Shown piece after piece: positions 15,890-23,891 of a DNA stretch of 64,000 bases. Where the stretch lies: the NCBI RefSeq assembly GCF_000626675.1, contig NZ_CP006842.1:124001-188000 (forward strand), written 5' to 3'. The stretch's first letter is position 1; each line of letters starts with the position of its first letter. The stretch comes from Corynebacterium glyciniphilum AJ 3170 (GTDB lineage: Bacteria > Actinomycetota > Actinomycetes > Mycobacteriales > Mycobacteriaceae). A program made the position numbers and the translations under genes. The notes below the pieces were generated by a model. It made no database searches, was not told the origin of the DNA, and saw only the letters and a list, made by a program, of their open reading frames with translations.

Positions 15890-15925
15890 AACCCCGGCAC
15901 CGTCGTGTGTGACGGTGCCGGGGTT
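15890..15925. terminator. Bidirectional intrinsic-type terminator hairpin
   Basis: A perfect 15-bp stem (AACCCCGGCACCGTC pairing with its complement) closes a 6-nt GTGTGT loop, ending in TT on both strands. It lies between the convergent hemolysin III and cold-shock genes and would serve both. Confidence 0.85.
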
Positions 15926-15938
15926 GTCGAAGCCTCGT

Positions 15939-16142
15939 TTAGAGGACGGTAACGGAGACCGCAGCGGGTCCCTTGTTGCCGGCTTCCGTCTCGAACGAGA
16001 CCTTCTGGTTCTCGTCCAGGCTGCGGAATCCGCCGCCCTGGATCTCCGAGTAGTGGACGAAGACGTCCGCTGAGCCGTCCTCGGGGGTGATGAAGCCGAA
16101 GCCCTTTTCAGCGTTGAACCATTTGACTGTGCCGTTGATCAT
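15939..16142 (-). CDS. cspA: Cold shock protein, CspA family
   Basis: A 67-residue single OB-fold protein. RNP1 is KGFGFI (about residues 13-18) and RNP2 is VFVHY (27-31); the N-terminus is [12 protein letters not shown]. It binds single-stranded nucleic acids and acts as an RNA chaperone. The gene is monocistronic, with a terminator 14 bp after the stop and an unusually long leader of about 140 nt, as expected for cold-regulated csp mRNAs. Confidence 0.96.
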   Translation of the reverse strand: MINGTVKWFNAEKGFGFITPEDGSADVFVHYSEIQGGGFRSLDENQKVSFETEAGNKGPAAVSVTVL

Positions 16143-16318
16143 GTGATCATCCCTTCTTCAGTGTCAGTGCCCGGATTCTTCCGCTCACTGGGTTGACCGA
16201 ATGTTCCTTGAGGAATCAGTTCGCGTCCTAAAGACAACTTCCGTGAACTTGATTCCTCCCGGTACTCGGAAGGGAAAAACAACTCAGAAACTGTAACCAC
16301 GGGCCACACTACACTCAA
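16143..16318 (-). promoter_or_regulatory. cspA promoter and long 5' leader
   Basis: On the minus strand TTGAGT (16318-16313), a 17-bp spacer and TACAGT (16295-16290) predict a start near 16283, leaving about 140 nt of untranslated leader before the ATG at 16142. The -35 overlaps the stop codon of the upstream methyltransferase gene. GAAGGG lies close to the ATG. Confidence 0.6.
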
Positions 16319-16944
16319 TGCGGATCAAAGCCAATGGTGGTTTCCAATGTGAGCAACGTTGTCTTCGCCTCCAACCCGCCGAGGTAGCCGCCCAGGCTGC
16401 CGTCAGACCGTAGGACCCGGTGGCAGGGGACCACGATGGGCAGGGGATTCGTCGCGCATGCCGTGCCCACCGCGCGCACGGCCTTCGGGTTCCCGACGCC
16501 CGCGGCGACCTGCTTGTAGGACTGTGTCTGTCCGTAGCCGATGTGCGGCAGGTAACGCTGCACGTCCTGCCGGAAGCCGGAGGACATCGCAAAGTCCAGG
16601 GGCAGGTCGAACTCCTGCCGACGCCCCGCGAAGTACTCGTCGATCTCGACCGCGACAGCGTCCAGACGGGGCCGGGACTCCAGGACCCGCGGGCTGGCCT
16701 TGTCCGCCAACGCCGTCAGCACGGTGTCGAAGTCCTCCAGGCCGAATGCCACGCGGACCAGACCTTTTTCTGTGGCGGCGATCAGTAGCGGACCTATCGG
16801 TGAGTCGATGGTGCGGTAGGCCACCTCAAGGAGACCCGATGCCGAGGCGTCGACGGCGAGACGGGTCCGCAGGCGGGCCAGGTCGGCGTCGTCCACGGGA
16901 AAGTGGGTCATGTCGTGGGGCAGGTCGTGGGTCGTGTCGTTCAT
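16315..16944 (-). CDS. ogt: Methylated-DNA--[protein]-cysteine S-methyltransferase
   Basis: A 209-residue suicide repair protein that moves alkyl groups from O6-guanine to its own cysteine, here C174 in VVPCHRVL. The DNA-binding helix region precedes it (YGQTQSYKQVAAGVGNPKAVRAVG). About 40 extra residues at the N-terminus (His- and Asp-rich) are not part of the fold. The ATG overlaps the stop of an ECF sigma factor gene (ATGA), so the two are translated together, a hint that the sigma factor responds to or governs alkylation damage. Confidence 0.93.
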   Translation of the reverse strand: MNDTTHDLPHDMTHFPVDDADLARLRTRLAVDASASGLLEVAYRTIDSPIGPLLIAATEKGLVRVAFGLEDFDTVLTALADKASPRVLESRPRLDAVAVEIDEYFAGRRQEFDLPLDFAMSSGFRQDVQRYLPHIGYGQTQSYKQVAAGVGNPKAVRAVGTACATNPLPIVVPCHRVLRSDGSLGGYLGGLEAKTTLLTLETTIGFDPH

Positions 16945-17432
16945 CGTGGATCTCCTTCGGTCAGGTACGTCCGTCGCAACGTCCGGATGCCGTCTGCGCT
17001 GGCACGGCGAACTGCAGCGGCACTGCCACCGATCAGGGCAGCGGTGTCGGCGTGTGGAAGTCCACCGAAATAGTGGTAGGCCACGGCGAGGCGTTGTCGC
17101 TCCGGGAGTGCGGCCACCGCCTCCCATACGGCGGCACCGCCGTGGCCAGGGTTGCCGAGCCCGGACACCTGTTCAGGCAACTTGTCGGTAGGCACGGCCT
17201 GGCGTCCGCGTCGGCGGGTGATGTCGATGGCTTTTCGGTGGGCGACCCGTACCAGCCAGGCCTCCACGTTTGTCTCCTCGTCCAGGTCCGGCCAGGAACG
17301 CAGCAGGGCGAGGAAAGACTCCGACCAGGCGTCGTCGGCGTCATCTCCGGGGCCGAGGACGGCACGGCAGACCCGCAGCACGGTGGCACCGTGCTGCGTG
17401 ACAGCCTGCTCGAATGGTGTCTTCATCGTCAT
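16941..17432 (-). CDS. ECF-type RNA polymerase sigma factor
   Basis: A protein of about 163 residues. Region 2 is seen in FEQAVTQHGATVLRVCRAVLGPGDDADDAWSES-type sequence near the N-terminus with LVRVAHRKAIDITRRR. Region 4 follows (LPERQRLAVAYHYFGGLPHADTAALIGGSAAAVRRAS). No anti-sigma gene is adjacent; instead it overlaps an O6-alkylguanine-DNA methyltransferase. A TACGGT sequence (17443-17438) a few bases before the ATGs at 17432 and 17426 suggests a leaderless or short-leader transcript, so the exact start is uncertain. Confidence 0.85.
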   Translation of the reverse strand: MTMKTPFEQAVTQHGATVLRVCRAVLGPGDDADDAWSESFLALLRSWPDLDEETNVEAWLVRVAHRKAIDITRRRGRQAVPTDKLPEQVSGLGNPGHGGAAVWEAVAALPERQRLAVAYHYFGGLPHADTAALIGGSAAAVRRASADGIRTLRRTYLTEGDPR

Positions 17433-17477
17433 CACACACCGTAGTCGCGCCGGGTCAGCGGTATGTGAGGTCTGGAC

Positions 17478-18776
17478 CTAGTTTTCCCCGTTCCGTAGGT
17501 GCGCCCACCGGGCTAGTCGTTCCCGAATGGCCTTCTCGTGGCCGTTGCTGGTCGGTTCGTAGAGCGTCTGCCGGTCCATGCCGTCCGGGAAGTAGTCGGC
17601 GCCGGAGAAACCGTCCTCGGTGTCCGGGTCGTAGCGGTAGCCGTCGCCGTAGCCGAGGTCCTTCATCAGACGGGTCGGCGCGTTGAGGATGTGTGCCGGC
17701 GGCATCAGGGAGCCGGTGCGTCCCGCCAGCCTGGTGGCGGCGGTGAAACCCCGGTAGACCGATACGGACTTCGGTGCCGTGGCCAGATACACGACCGCCT
17801 GGGCGATGGCCAGCTCGCCCTCCGGGGATCCGAGGCGTTCATAGACGTCCCACGACGCGAGGGCCTGGTGGATGGCCTCCGGATCGGCGATGCCGATGTC
17901 CTCGGTGGCGAACCGCACCATGCGCCGGGCGACGAACAGGGGGTCTTCACCGCCGTCGAGCATGCGTGCCAACCAGTACAGGGCGGCGTCCGGATCGGAG
18001 CCGCGCATGGACTTGTGCAGCGCAGAGATCAGGTTGTAGTGAGCCTCCTGCGTCTTGTCGTAGACAGGCGCACGCTGCTGCACAAGCTGCATGAGACCGT
18101 CCACGTCCAGGGTGTCGGGAACGGCCTGGACCTGCTCGATGAGGTTGAGCAGGTAGCGCCCGTCGCCGTCCGCCAGAGCCAGGAGCGCCTGACGGGCCTC
18201 GCTGTCCAGGGGGAGGGGTTGTCCGGACACTTCTTCTGCGTTGTCCGTCAGCGCGGCCAACGCTGTGGCGTCCAACCGGTGCAGGACGTAGCCCTGGCAT
18301 CGGGACAACAGCGCTGCGTTGAGTTCGAAGCTGGGGTTTTCCGTCGTCGCGCCGACCAGGATGATCGTGCCGTCCTCCACGTAGGGCAGGAAGGAATCCT
18401 GCTGGGCACGGTTGAACCGGTGGATTTCGTCGACGAACAGCAGAGTGCCCTGTCCTACCTCCCGGCGTTTCTGCGCTGCCTGGAACACCTTACGTAGTTC
18501 GGCAACGCCGGAGAACGTCGCCGAGAGCGGAGTGAAGTGCAGACCCGTCGCTTCAGCCAGCAGACGCGCGATCGTCGTCTTGCCGCAGCCGGGCGGGCCC
18601 CACAGCACCATCGACACCAGGCGGCGTGCTGCGACCATCCTGCCGACAGGACCGTCCGGCCCCAGCAGGTGGTCCTGACCCACGACCTCCGCCAGCGACT
18701 GCGGGCGCAACCTGTCAGCGAGAGGCCGCGAACTGTCGTCTGCGTTGAACAGGGAGGGTGGATCCTGGGCGCTCAC
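17478..18776 (-). CDS. rarA: Replication-associated recombination protein A (AAA+ ATPase)
   Basis: A 432-residue clamp-loader-like ATPase acting at stalled forks. Walker A is GPPGCGKT and Walker B is LLFVDEIHRF. Sensor 1 is GATTENPSF, and the C-terminal tetramerisation part contains YNLISALHKSMRGSDPDAALYWLARML and LGYGDGYRYDPD, all characteristic of RarA/MgsA. The start is GTG with AAGG upstream. Length is normal for the family. It lies 10 bp from the alcohol dehydrogenase in the same direction. Confidence 0.95.
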   Translation of the reverse strand: MSAQDPPSLFNADDSSRPLADRLRPQSLAEVVGQDHLLGPDGPVGRMVAARRLVSMVLWGPPGCGKTTIARLLAEATGLHFTPLSATFSGVAELRKVFQAAQKRREVGQGTLLFVDEIHRFNRAQQDSFLPYVEDGTIILVGATTENPSFELNAALLSRCQGYVLHRLDATALAALTDNAEEVSGQPLPLDSEARQALLALADGDGRYLLNLIEQVQAVPDTLDVDGLMQLVQQRAPVYDKTQEAHYNLISALHKSMRGSDPDAALYWLARMLDGGEDPLFVARRMVRFATEDIGIADPEAIHQALASWDVYERLGSPEGELAIAQAVVYLATAPKSVSVYRGFTAATRLAGRTGSLMPPAHILNAPTRLMKDLGYGDGYRYDPDTEDGFSGADYFPDGMDRQTLYEPTSNGHEKAIRERLARWAHLRNGEN

Positions 18777-18785
18777 GGGACAGCC

Positions 18786-19823
18786 TTAGGGCACCAGTAC
18801 GATACGCCCGCTGACTTTGCCGTCCCGCAGGTCGTCGAAGGCCCGTGCCGCGTCATCGAGGGAGTACTTCGTGGTCTCCACGTGGAGCTTGCCCTGCTGC
18901 ACGAGCGCCACGGCCTCCCGCATGTCCGAGCGGGTGCCACCATAGGAGCGTTCGATGTTCACACCCCACGGCAGAGCAGAGCTGTCGGCGTCATAGGTGA
19001 ACTTCCCGCCGCCAAGGCCGACGAACCGGATCGCCCCACCGACGCCGATCACGGAGAGGGCGAGGTCGACCGTCGGCTGCACACCGACGAAATCGAGGAC
19101 GACGTCCGCGCCCCGGCCGTTGGTCTCTTCCATGATGCGGGAGGCGGCGTCGGCGTCACTGACCAGTGCGACGTCGGCACCGTGGCTGGCGGCGTAGTCG
19201 ACCTTGTCCTTGTCGGTGTCCAGGGCGATGATGCGCGCGCCGGTGGTGGCGGACAGGATCTGCAGGCCGACGTGGCCGAGCCCACCGATACCGATTGTCA
19301 CCACGGTCGCGCCACCGACGAGGCGATCGCGGACACTGTTGACCGCGTGCATCGGGGTCAGGGCGGCATCGGCCAACGGGGCGGAGGTTGCCGGGTCCAG
19401 GTCACCGAGCGGGTCAAGGTGATGTGTCTTTACCGCGAGGTACTCGGCCATACCGCCCGGGGAGCCGATGCCGGGTGACAGGGGAGCCAAGGAACCGCGC
19501 GGGCTGGCAACTTCACACTCGTTGTCACGGCCGGCCAGGCATTTGTCGCACTCGCCACAGCTGAGGACCAGCGCCACCAGGGCACTGTCCCCGACATCCC
19601 AGCCGGTCGCTGCGTCACCGGTCTTCTCCACGACGCCGGCGACCTCGTGTCCCAGGGTCGAGCCGACCAGGGGACTGTCGTCACCCCCGGCGATAATGTG
19701 CAGGTCAGAGTGACACAGGCCGGCACCGGACACCTTCAGCAGAACCTCATCGGCCTCGATCTCCGGAACTGGCTTCTCCTGCACCTCGACGGTGTTGTTC
19801 CGGACGTAGGACACTGCTCGCAT
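18786..19823 (-). CDS. Zinc-dependent alcohol dehydrogenase (MDR superfamily)
   Basis: The start at 19823 is supported by GAAGGAG 5-6 nt upstream. The 345-residue product has the catalytic-zinc segment GLCHSDLHI, GHEVAGVVEK, the structural-zinc cysteine cluster (SCGECDKCLAGRDNEC) and the Rossmann motif GIGGLGHVGLQ. It oxidises alcohols or reduces aldehydes with NAD(P); the preferred substrate cannot be told. It is upstream of rarA in the same orientation but is likely an independent unit. Confidence 0.9.
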   Translation of the reverse strand: MRAVSYVRNNTVEVQEKPVPEIEADEVLLKVSGAGLCHSDLHIIAGGDDSPLVGSTLGHEVAGVVEKTGDAATGWDVGDSALVALVLSCGECDKCLAGRDNECEVASPRGSLAPLSPGIGSPGGMAEYLAVKTHHLDPLGDLDPATSAPLADAALTPMHAVNSVRDRLVGGATVVTIGIGGLGHVGLQILSATTGARIIALDTDKDKVDYAASHGADVALVSDADAASRIMEETNGRGADVVLDFVGVQPTVDLALSVIGVGGAIRFVGLGGGKFTYDADSSALPWGVNIERSYGGTRSDMREAVALVQQGKLHVETTKYSLDDAARAFDDLRDGKVSGRIVLVP

Positions 19824-19903
19824 GACTGCTCCTTCTTCGAGAACTGAACGCGGGGTTATCGCCCCGTTCATCTCTCCACGCTACGCCCTGTAACGGACCT
19901 GGT

Positions 19904-20416
19904 TCAGAACAGCCGGGAGTCCGTGATCTCCGCCGGTTCTTCCAGTTCCAGCAGTCGGCGCTTCCGCTCCAGCCCGCCGGCGTAGCCGGTCAGGGCGCCG
20001 TCGGCACCAACCACGCGGTGGCACGGGATGATGATACTGACCGGGTTGTGCCCCACCGCCTGGCCGACGCGCTGGGCCAGGTGCGGGTTTCCGAGTCGGC
20101 CGGCGAGGGCGCCGTAGGTGGTGGTCTCGCCGAAGGGGATCTGCCGGAGCATCGCCCACACCTTCTCGGAGAAGTCGTCGCCGTGGGTGGCGACGGCGAT
20201 GTCGAATGTCTTGCGGTGGCCGGAAAAGTATTCCGTGAGCTGCGTGGACGCAGTGGCTAACAGCCCGTCCCCGGCCGTCTCGACACGCTCTCCGAACAGT
20301 GCCGCGTCGGGCAGGTACGTGTGCCCGGGGAAGTACAGGCCGGTCACCGCGTCTCCGTCGGCGACAACGGTGAGCTCGCCGAGAGGCGTAACCACCTGCG
20401 TGTGTCGTGTCATCAT
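19904..20416 (-). CDS. ogt: Second methylated-DNA--[protein]-cysteine S-methyltransferase
   Basis: About 170 residues, starting at one of two adjacent ATGs (20416, 20413); a GTG at 20431 is also possible. The active-site cysteine is C132 in IIPCHRVVG, with the DNA-recognition segment FGETTTYGALAGRLGNPHLAQRVGQA. It is a more standard-length family member than the copy at 16.3-16.9 kb and is not linked to a sigma factor. Two paralogues within 4 kb suggest a division into constitutive and inducible repair, which is inference. Confidence 0.92.
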   Translation of the reverse strand: MMTRHTQVVTPLGELTVVADGDAVTGLYFPGHTYLPDAALFGERVETAGDGLLATASTQLTEYFSGHRKTFDIAVATHGDDFSEKVWAMLRQIPFGETTTYGALAGRLGNPHLAQRVGQAVGHNPVSIIIPCHRVVGADGALTGYAGGLERKRRLLELEEPAEITDSRLF

Positions 20417-20495
20417 GTCAACCACCACCACCCTTTCCAGTTACCCGGTAGACGCACCGGGTGAGTGGTCTGTGAGATCCGTCCGTTGGAGAATC

Positions 20496-21269
20496 CTATT
20501 CTGTCGCACCACGGTAGAAGCGTGCGGCGTTGTTCCAGAAGACATCCTCGACATGAGCGGCGCCTACGGTATCGGTGACCACCTCGGCGATGAGTTCCAG
20601 GTCGGTGTCGGCGAACGGACGTGCTGCCCGGGTCGAGGGCAGATCGGTACCGACCATCAGGGCGGTGGGATCGATCTCCATGATCTGTCGGAGCACCTCG
20701 CCCGGCTCCAGTTCGACGCGGCCGAACCCGGTCGCTTTGATCTTCACTCCGCTTTCCACCATCCGTAGCAGCGCGGGCACGCCCTCGTGGTGCATGCCGA
20801 GGTGGTCGATGCTCACCGCGGGCAGGCGACTCAGGACGCCCTCCAGCCCGTCGAGTTCGCGGGCGTCGACGTAGAGCTCGGTGTGCCAGCCGACGAGGTC
20901 GTGGACGCGTCGAGCAAGCGTGGCGAGGTCGTCGGTCCCCGCGGATCCGCCGCGTTTCAGGTTGAACCGGACTGCCCGGATCCCGGCCCGGTCAAGATCC
21001 CGGATCATCTCGTCGGTGGTGTCTGCGGGGATCTGGGTCACACCGACGAAATCGGGTCCCAGCACGCTCAGCGCGTCCCGGAGATACCCCTGGTCGAACG
21101 CCTGGAAGGATCCGGAGACCACGGCCCCACCGCCGACATTCAGCTCGGCGACGCGCTGCAGGTAGTCGTGCGTGGTGAACGGGTCGGGCAAGTAGCCGTT
21201 GTTCTCCACGAGCGGGTGCCTCGGGTCGATGACGTGGAAGTGGGCGTCGAACAGGCGGGGTCTGGTCAC
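20496..21269 (-). CDS. Amidohydrolase family metal-dependent hydrolase
   Basis: A GTG at 21269 with AGGAG about 7 nt upstream gives 257 residues. A TIM-barrel amidohydrolase pattern is seen: DAHFHVIDP at the N-terminus (HxH metal site), the Lys/Arg-rich IRAVRFNLKRGG, SIDHLGMHHEG and the late Asp in MVGTDLPS. It belongs to the amidohydrolase_2 group, which includes decarboxylases and lactonases, and the substrate is not assignable. It is divergent from the DUF1275 gene. Confidence 0.85.
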   Translation of the reverse strand: MTRPRLFDAHFHVIDPRHPLVENNGYLPDPFTTHDYLQRVAELNVGGGAVVSGSFQAFDQGYLRDALSVLGPDFVGVTQIPADTTDEMIRDLDRAGIRAVRFNLKRGGSAGTDDLATLARRVHDLVGWHTELYVDARELDGLEGVLSRLPAVSIDHLGMHHEGVPALLRMVESGVKIKATGFGRVELEPGEVLRQIMEIDPTALMVGTDLPSTRAARPFADTDLELIAEVVTDTVGAAHVEDVFWNNAARFYRGATE

Positions 21270-21402
21270 TGGGGTGCTCCTGTCACTGGTGGAAGAGTCC
21301 ACCCGCAACGATATCTCTCCGCTGACGCGTCGGGAATCCAGGTACTATAGCGGCCCCGCACGCCCCTCGCGCTTCCTGATCCCCTCACCGAAAGCTCTCC
21401 AC

Positions 21403-22113
21403 ATGCCCCCACAGCATCCTGCCCTCGGCCCGTACCACGACCGCCGCGAGATGAACCTCGGCATCGTCCTCGCCGGACTTGCCGGAGCGATGGGAGCAGC
21501 TGCCTGGCTGCACACCTCCGGCTGGTACGTGACCTTCATGACCGGCAACACCGAACGCATGATCCTTGAACATTTCAAGGGCAACCACATTCTCGGACTC
21601 GGTGCCCTGGCCACCGTGCTCGCGTTCCTGGTGGGCGTGATGGTCGCCACGCTCGCCCGCATCCACTGGTGGAAGAAGTCCCGGCACGGCGCCACCCTGG
21701 TCACCATGGCCGCCGCCTACGTCGCCTGGCTGGTCGACGTGCTCACAAATGATTCCGACGCGCCCCTCGGTGTGGTCCCGATCCTGTCACTGGCCTTCGG
21801 CCTCGGGGCGTTGAACACGTCGATCAGCCGTCAGAACCAGGTCGCCATGCCGCTGTCGTATGTCACCGGCACCCTGGTGAAGATGGGGCAGGGGTTCGCG
21901 CTGCACCTGTCCGGGGTACGCCGTTGGGTGTGGGTCGCCCAGGTCGTGACCTACGCCGGCTTCCTCGCCGGGATCGTGCTCGGCGGCACAGTGTTCCACT
22001 CCATCGGCACACACAATTCCCTGGCGGCCCTGGCCTTGATGTCCACTGTGATCGCCGTGATCACCTGGAAACTCGACCACCCGCGGTTCGCGGACAAGGA
22101 CGCGGGTGAATAG
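21403..22113 (+). CDS. DUF1275 (YoaK-like) membrane protein
   Basis: The 236-residue product has about six hydrophobic segments and the family signature near the start (AAWLHTSGWYVTFMTGNTERM) with SYVTGTLVKMGQ later. DUF1275 proteins are inner-membrane proteins of unknown function. The ATG at 21403 has only a weak ribosome site. A TACTAT sequence at about 21342 could be its -10. The following 217 bp to the next gene hold a small GC-rich hairpin and otherwise nothing recognisable. Confidence 0.85.
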   Translation: MPPQHPALGPYHDRREMNLGIVLAGLAGAMGAAAWLHTSGWYVTFMTGNTERMILEHFKGNHILGLGALATVLAFLVGVMVATLARIHWWKKSRHGATLVTMAAAYVAWLVDVLTNDSDAPLGVVPILSLAFGLGALNTSISRQNQVAMPLSYVTGTLVKMGQGFALHLSGVRRWVWVAQVVTYAGFLAGIVLGGTVFHSIGTHNSLAALALMSTVIAVITWKLDHPRFADKDAGE

Positions 22114-22330
22114 ACCCCTCCACGGACGTCGCCTGTGTCATCGGTCACGAAGCGGCGTTCACCTGCTGCGCTGCGCGCCGCAGCGTGTTATCACAGAGCC
22201 CTGACGTTCCCCGTCCTTCCCGCCCTCGCTCCTATACACCCCTCTACAGCCCGCACCGAGCTCCCGGCCCCGGCGATCCCCGCCCTTTCACGCTTCACCT
22301 CACCCCTGACCCTGGAAAGGACTCTTTGTC

Positions 22331-23887
22331 ATGGAATACACCGAACTGTCGGCGTACCGGCTGCACGCCGGGCACGTCACCACCTGGACCCCCACCGCGA
22401 CCGACGCCTGGGCTGTTGACCCGCGTCCGCTCTCCAGCAACCACGAAGCACACGTCCGGGAGTCACTCTCCTCCCCGTCGACGGGCGCGCCGGGCGAGTC
22501 GCCCCGCGGAGACAACTGGATCGGTACGGCGTTCCGTATCCACCATCCGTTCGACGCCGAGGTGTTCAGCGCCACCCTGCGGCTGTGGATGGTGAGGCAT
22601 GAGGCCTACCGCACGACCGCGGTCGCTGGGACGGTCGGTGACACCGGGGTAGAGGGCGATGCCCTGCACCGCGAGACCCTCCCCGCCGATGCCGTCGACG
22701 TGTCCGCCCAGCCGGTCGGCCACCTGCCGGACGCCGGTAGCGTCCACGACTTCCTGGACCGTCACTTCGCCACCGAGGTCTCCGCACTGCGCTGGCCGCA
22801 TCTCACGGTCGCCACGGTCGGCCCTGACGCAGAATCCGAAGGCGACCCTGCCGTCTCCCTCGGCAGCCAGGACGGCCCGTGGTTCACCGTGGTCTTCGCC
22901 GCCGACCATGCGGTGATGGACGCCTACACCCAGATCGTCTCCATTGCGGAGCTGCGTGAGGTCTATGCCGCACAGTTGGCCGACCGCACCCCGGAACTCC
23001 CGCTGGCCGGGTCACACGTCGACTACAGCCGGGTCGAGCGCGACCTCGCCGACAGCCTCACCGTGGACCATCCCGTCGTGCAGCGGTGGCGTGATTTCCT
23101 GGTCGGGGCCGAAGCTGCTGAGAGGGCATCTGCGACCCCGCGGCTCCCCCTGGCCGGTGCCCACAGCGACGCGGAGCGGGACGTCCAACAGGTCAGTACC
23201 TCGATGTGGCTGCTCGGTGAAGTGGACGCCACCGTCTTCGGGCAACTCAGCAAGCGCTACGGCGGCAGTCAGGTCACCGGTCTGTTGGCGGCGCTGAAGG
23301 TCGCCGCCGCGCGGGCCGACCGTGACGGCCTGTGCGGTGACACCTTCCGCTATGTCATGCCGATGCACACCCGTACCTCCCCGGAGTTCGCGTTGTCTGC
23401 CGGCTGGTTCGTCGGGCTGATGCCCGTGGAGGACCCGATGCCCCGCGGCGCGGCGTTCTCGGAGGCTGTGTCGGCGACGACCGCGGCGGTGAAGGAGAAC
23501 CGTGACCTGGTGGCGTACCCGTATCCGAAGGTCGCGGAGCTGCTCGAGGTCACCGAGCCACCGCGTTTCGTGGTGTCGTACGTGGACACCCGCTTCATCC
23601 CCGGTGCGGAAGACTGGACTCCACACGACCGGACGTTGCGCGGTGTCGCCTACAGCTCCACCGACGTCTACATCTGGGTCGTCCGGACGAAGGGTGGGGT
23701 GAATATCTCGATGCGGTACCCCGACGCCCCCTGCACCCGCGATTCCGTGCGAGCCCTGGTGGCCGAGTACTTCGCCGTCCTCCACAGCGTGGTCGACACC
23801 GGCGACGCCGCCTCATTGCCGTTCGGCGCGGCTGAGGCTGGCGAGACGGCTGGCGAGACGGTCGGCGAACCGGTGTACGAGGGCTGA
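22331..23887 (+). CDS. Free-standing condensation-domain acyltransferase, PapA-like (copy 1)
   Basis: A 518-residue protein of the chloramphenicol-acetyltransferase/condensation fold. The catalytic motif H-x3-D is H193-A-V-M-D197. The N-terminus has G-H-V-T-T-W-T-P, matched by G-S-V-T-T-W-L-P in the copy at 27.1-28.5 kb. The C-terminal half has the segment RFVVSYVDTRFIPGAEDW, shared in outline by the two minus-strand copies. No carrier protein, adenylation or polyketide synthase domain is fused or adjacent. By family, PapA enzymes esterify hydroxyls of trehalose- or phthiocerol-type lipids. The tail has a short Ala-Gly-Glu-Thr repeat. GAAAGGA lies 7 nt before the ATG. It is the first gene of a two- or three-gene unit. 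Confidence 0.82.
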   Translation: MEYTELSAYRLHAGHVTTWTPTATDAWAVDPRPLSSNHEAHVRESLSSPSTGAPGESPRGDNWIGTAFRIHHPFDAEVFSATLRLWMVRHEAYRTTAVAGTVGDTGVEGDALHRETLPADAVDVSAQPVGHLPDAGSVHDFLDRHFATEVSALRWPHLTVATVGPDAESEGDPAVSLGSQDGPWFTVVFAADHAVMDAYTQIVSIAELREVYAAQLADRTPELPLAGSHVDYSRVERDLADSLTVDHPVVQRWRDFLVGAEAAERASATPRLPLAGAHSDAERDVQQVSTSMWLLGEVDATVFGQLSKRYGGSQVTGLLAALKVAAARADRDGLCGDTFRYVMPMHTRTSPEFALSAGWFVGLMPVEDPMPRGAAFSEAVSATTAAVKENRDLVAYPYPKVAELLEVTEPPRFVVSYVDTRFIPGAEDWTPHDRTLRGVAYSSTDVYIWVVRTKGGVNISMRYPDAPCTRDSVRALVAEYFAVLHSVVDTGDAASLPFGAAEAGETAGETVGEPVYEG

Positions 23888-23891
23888 GTCA

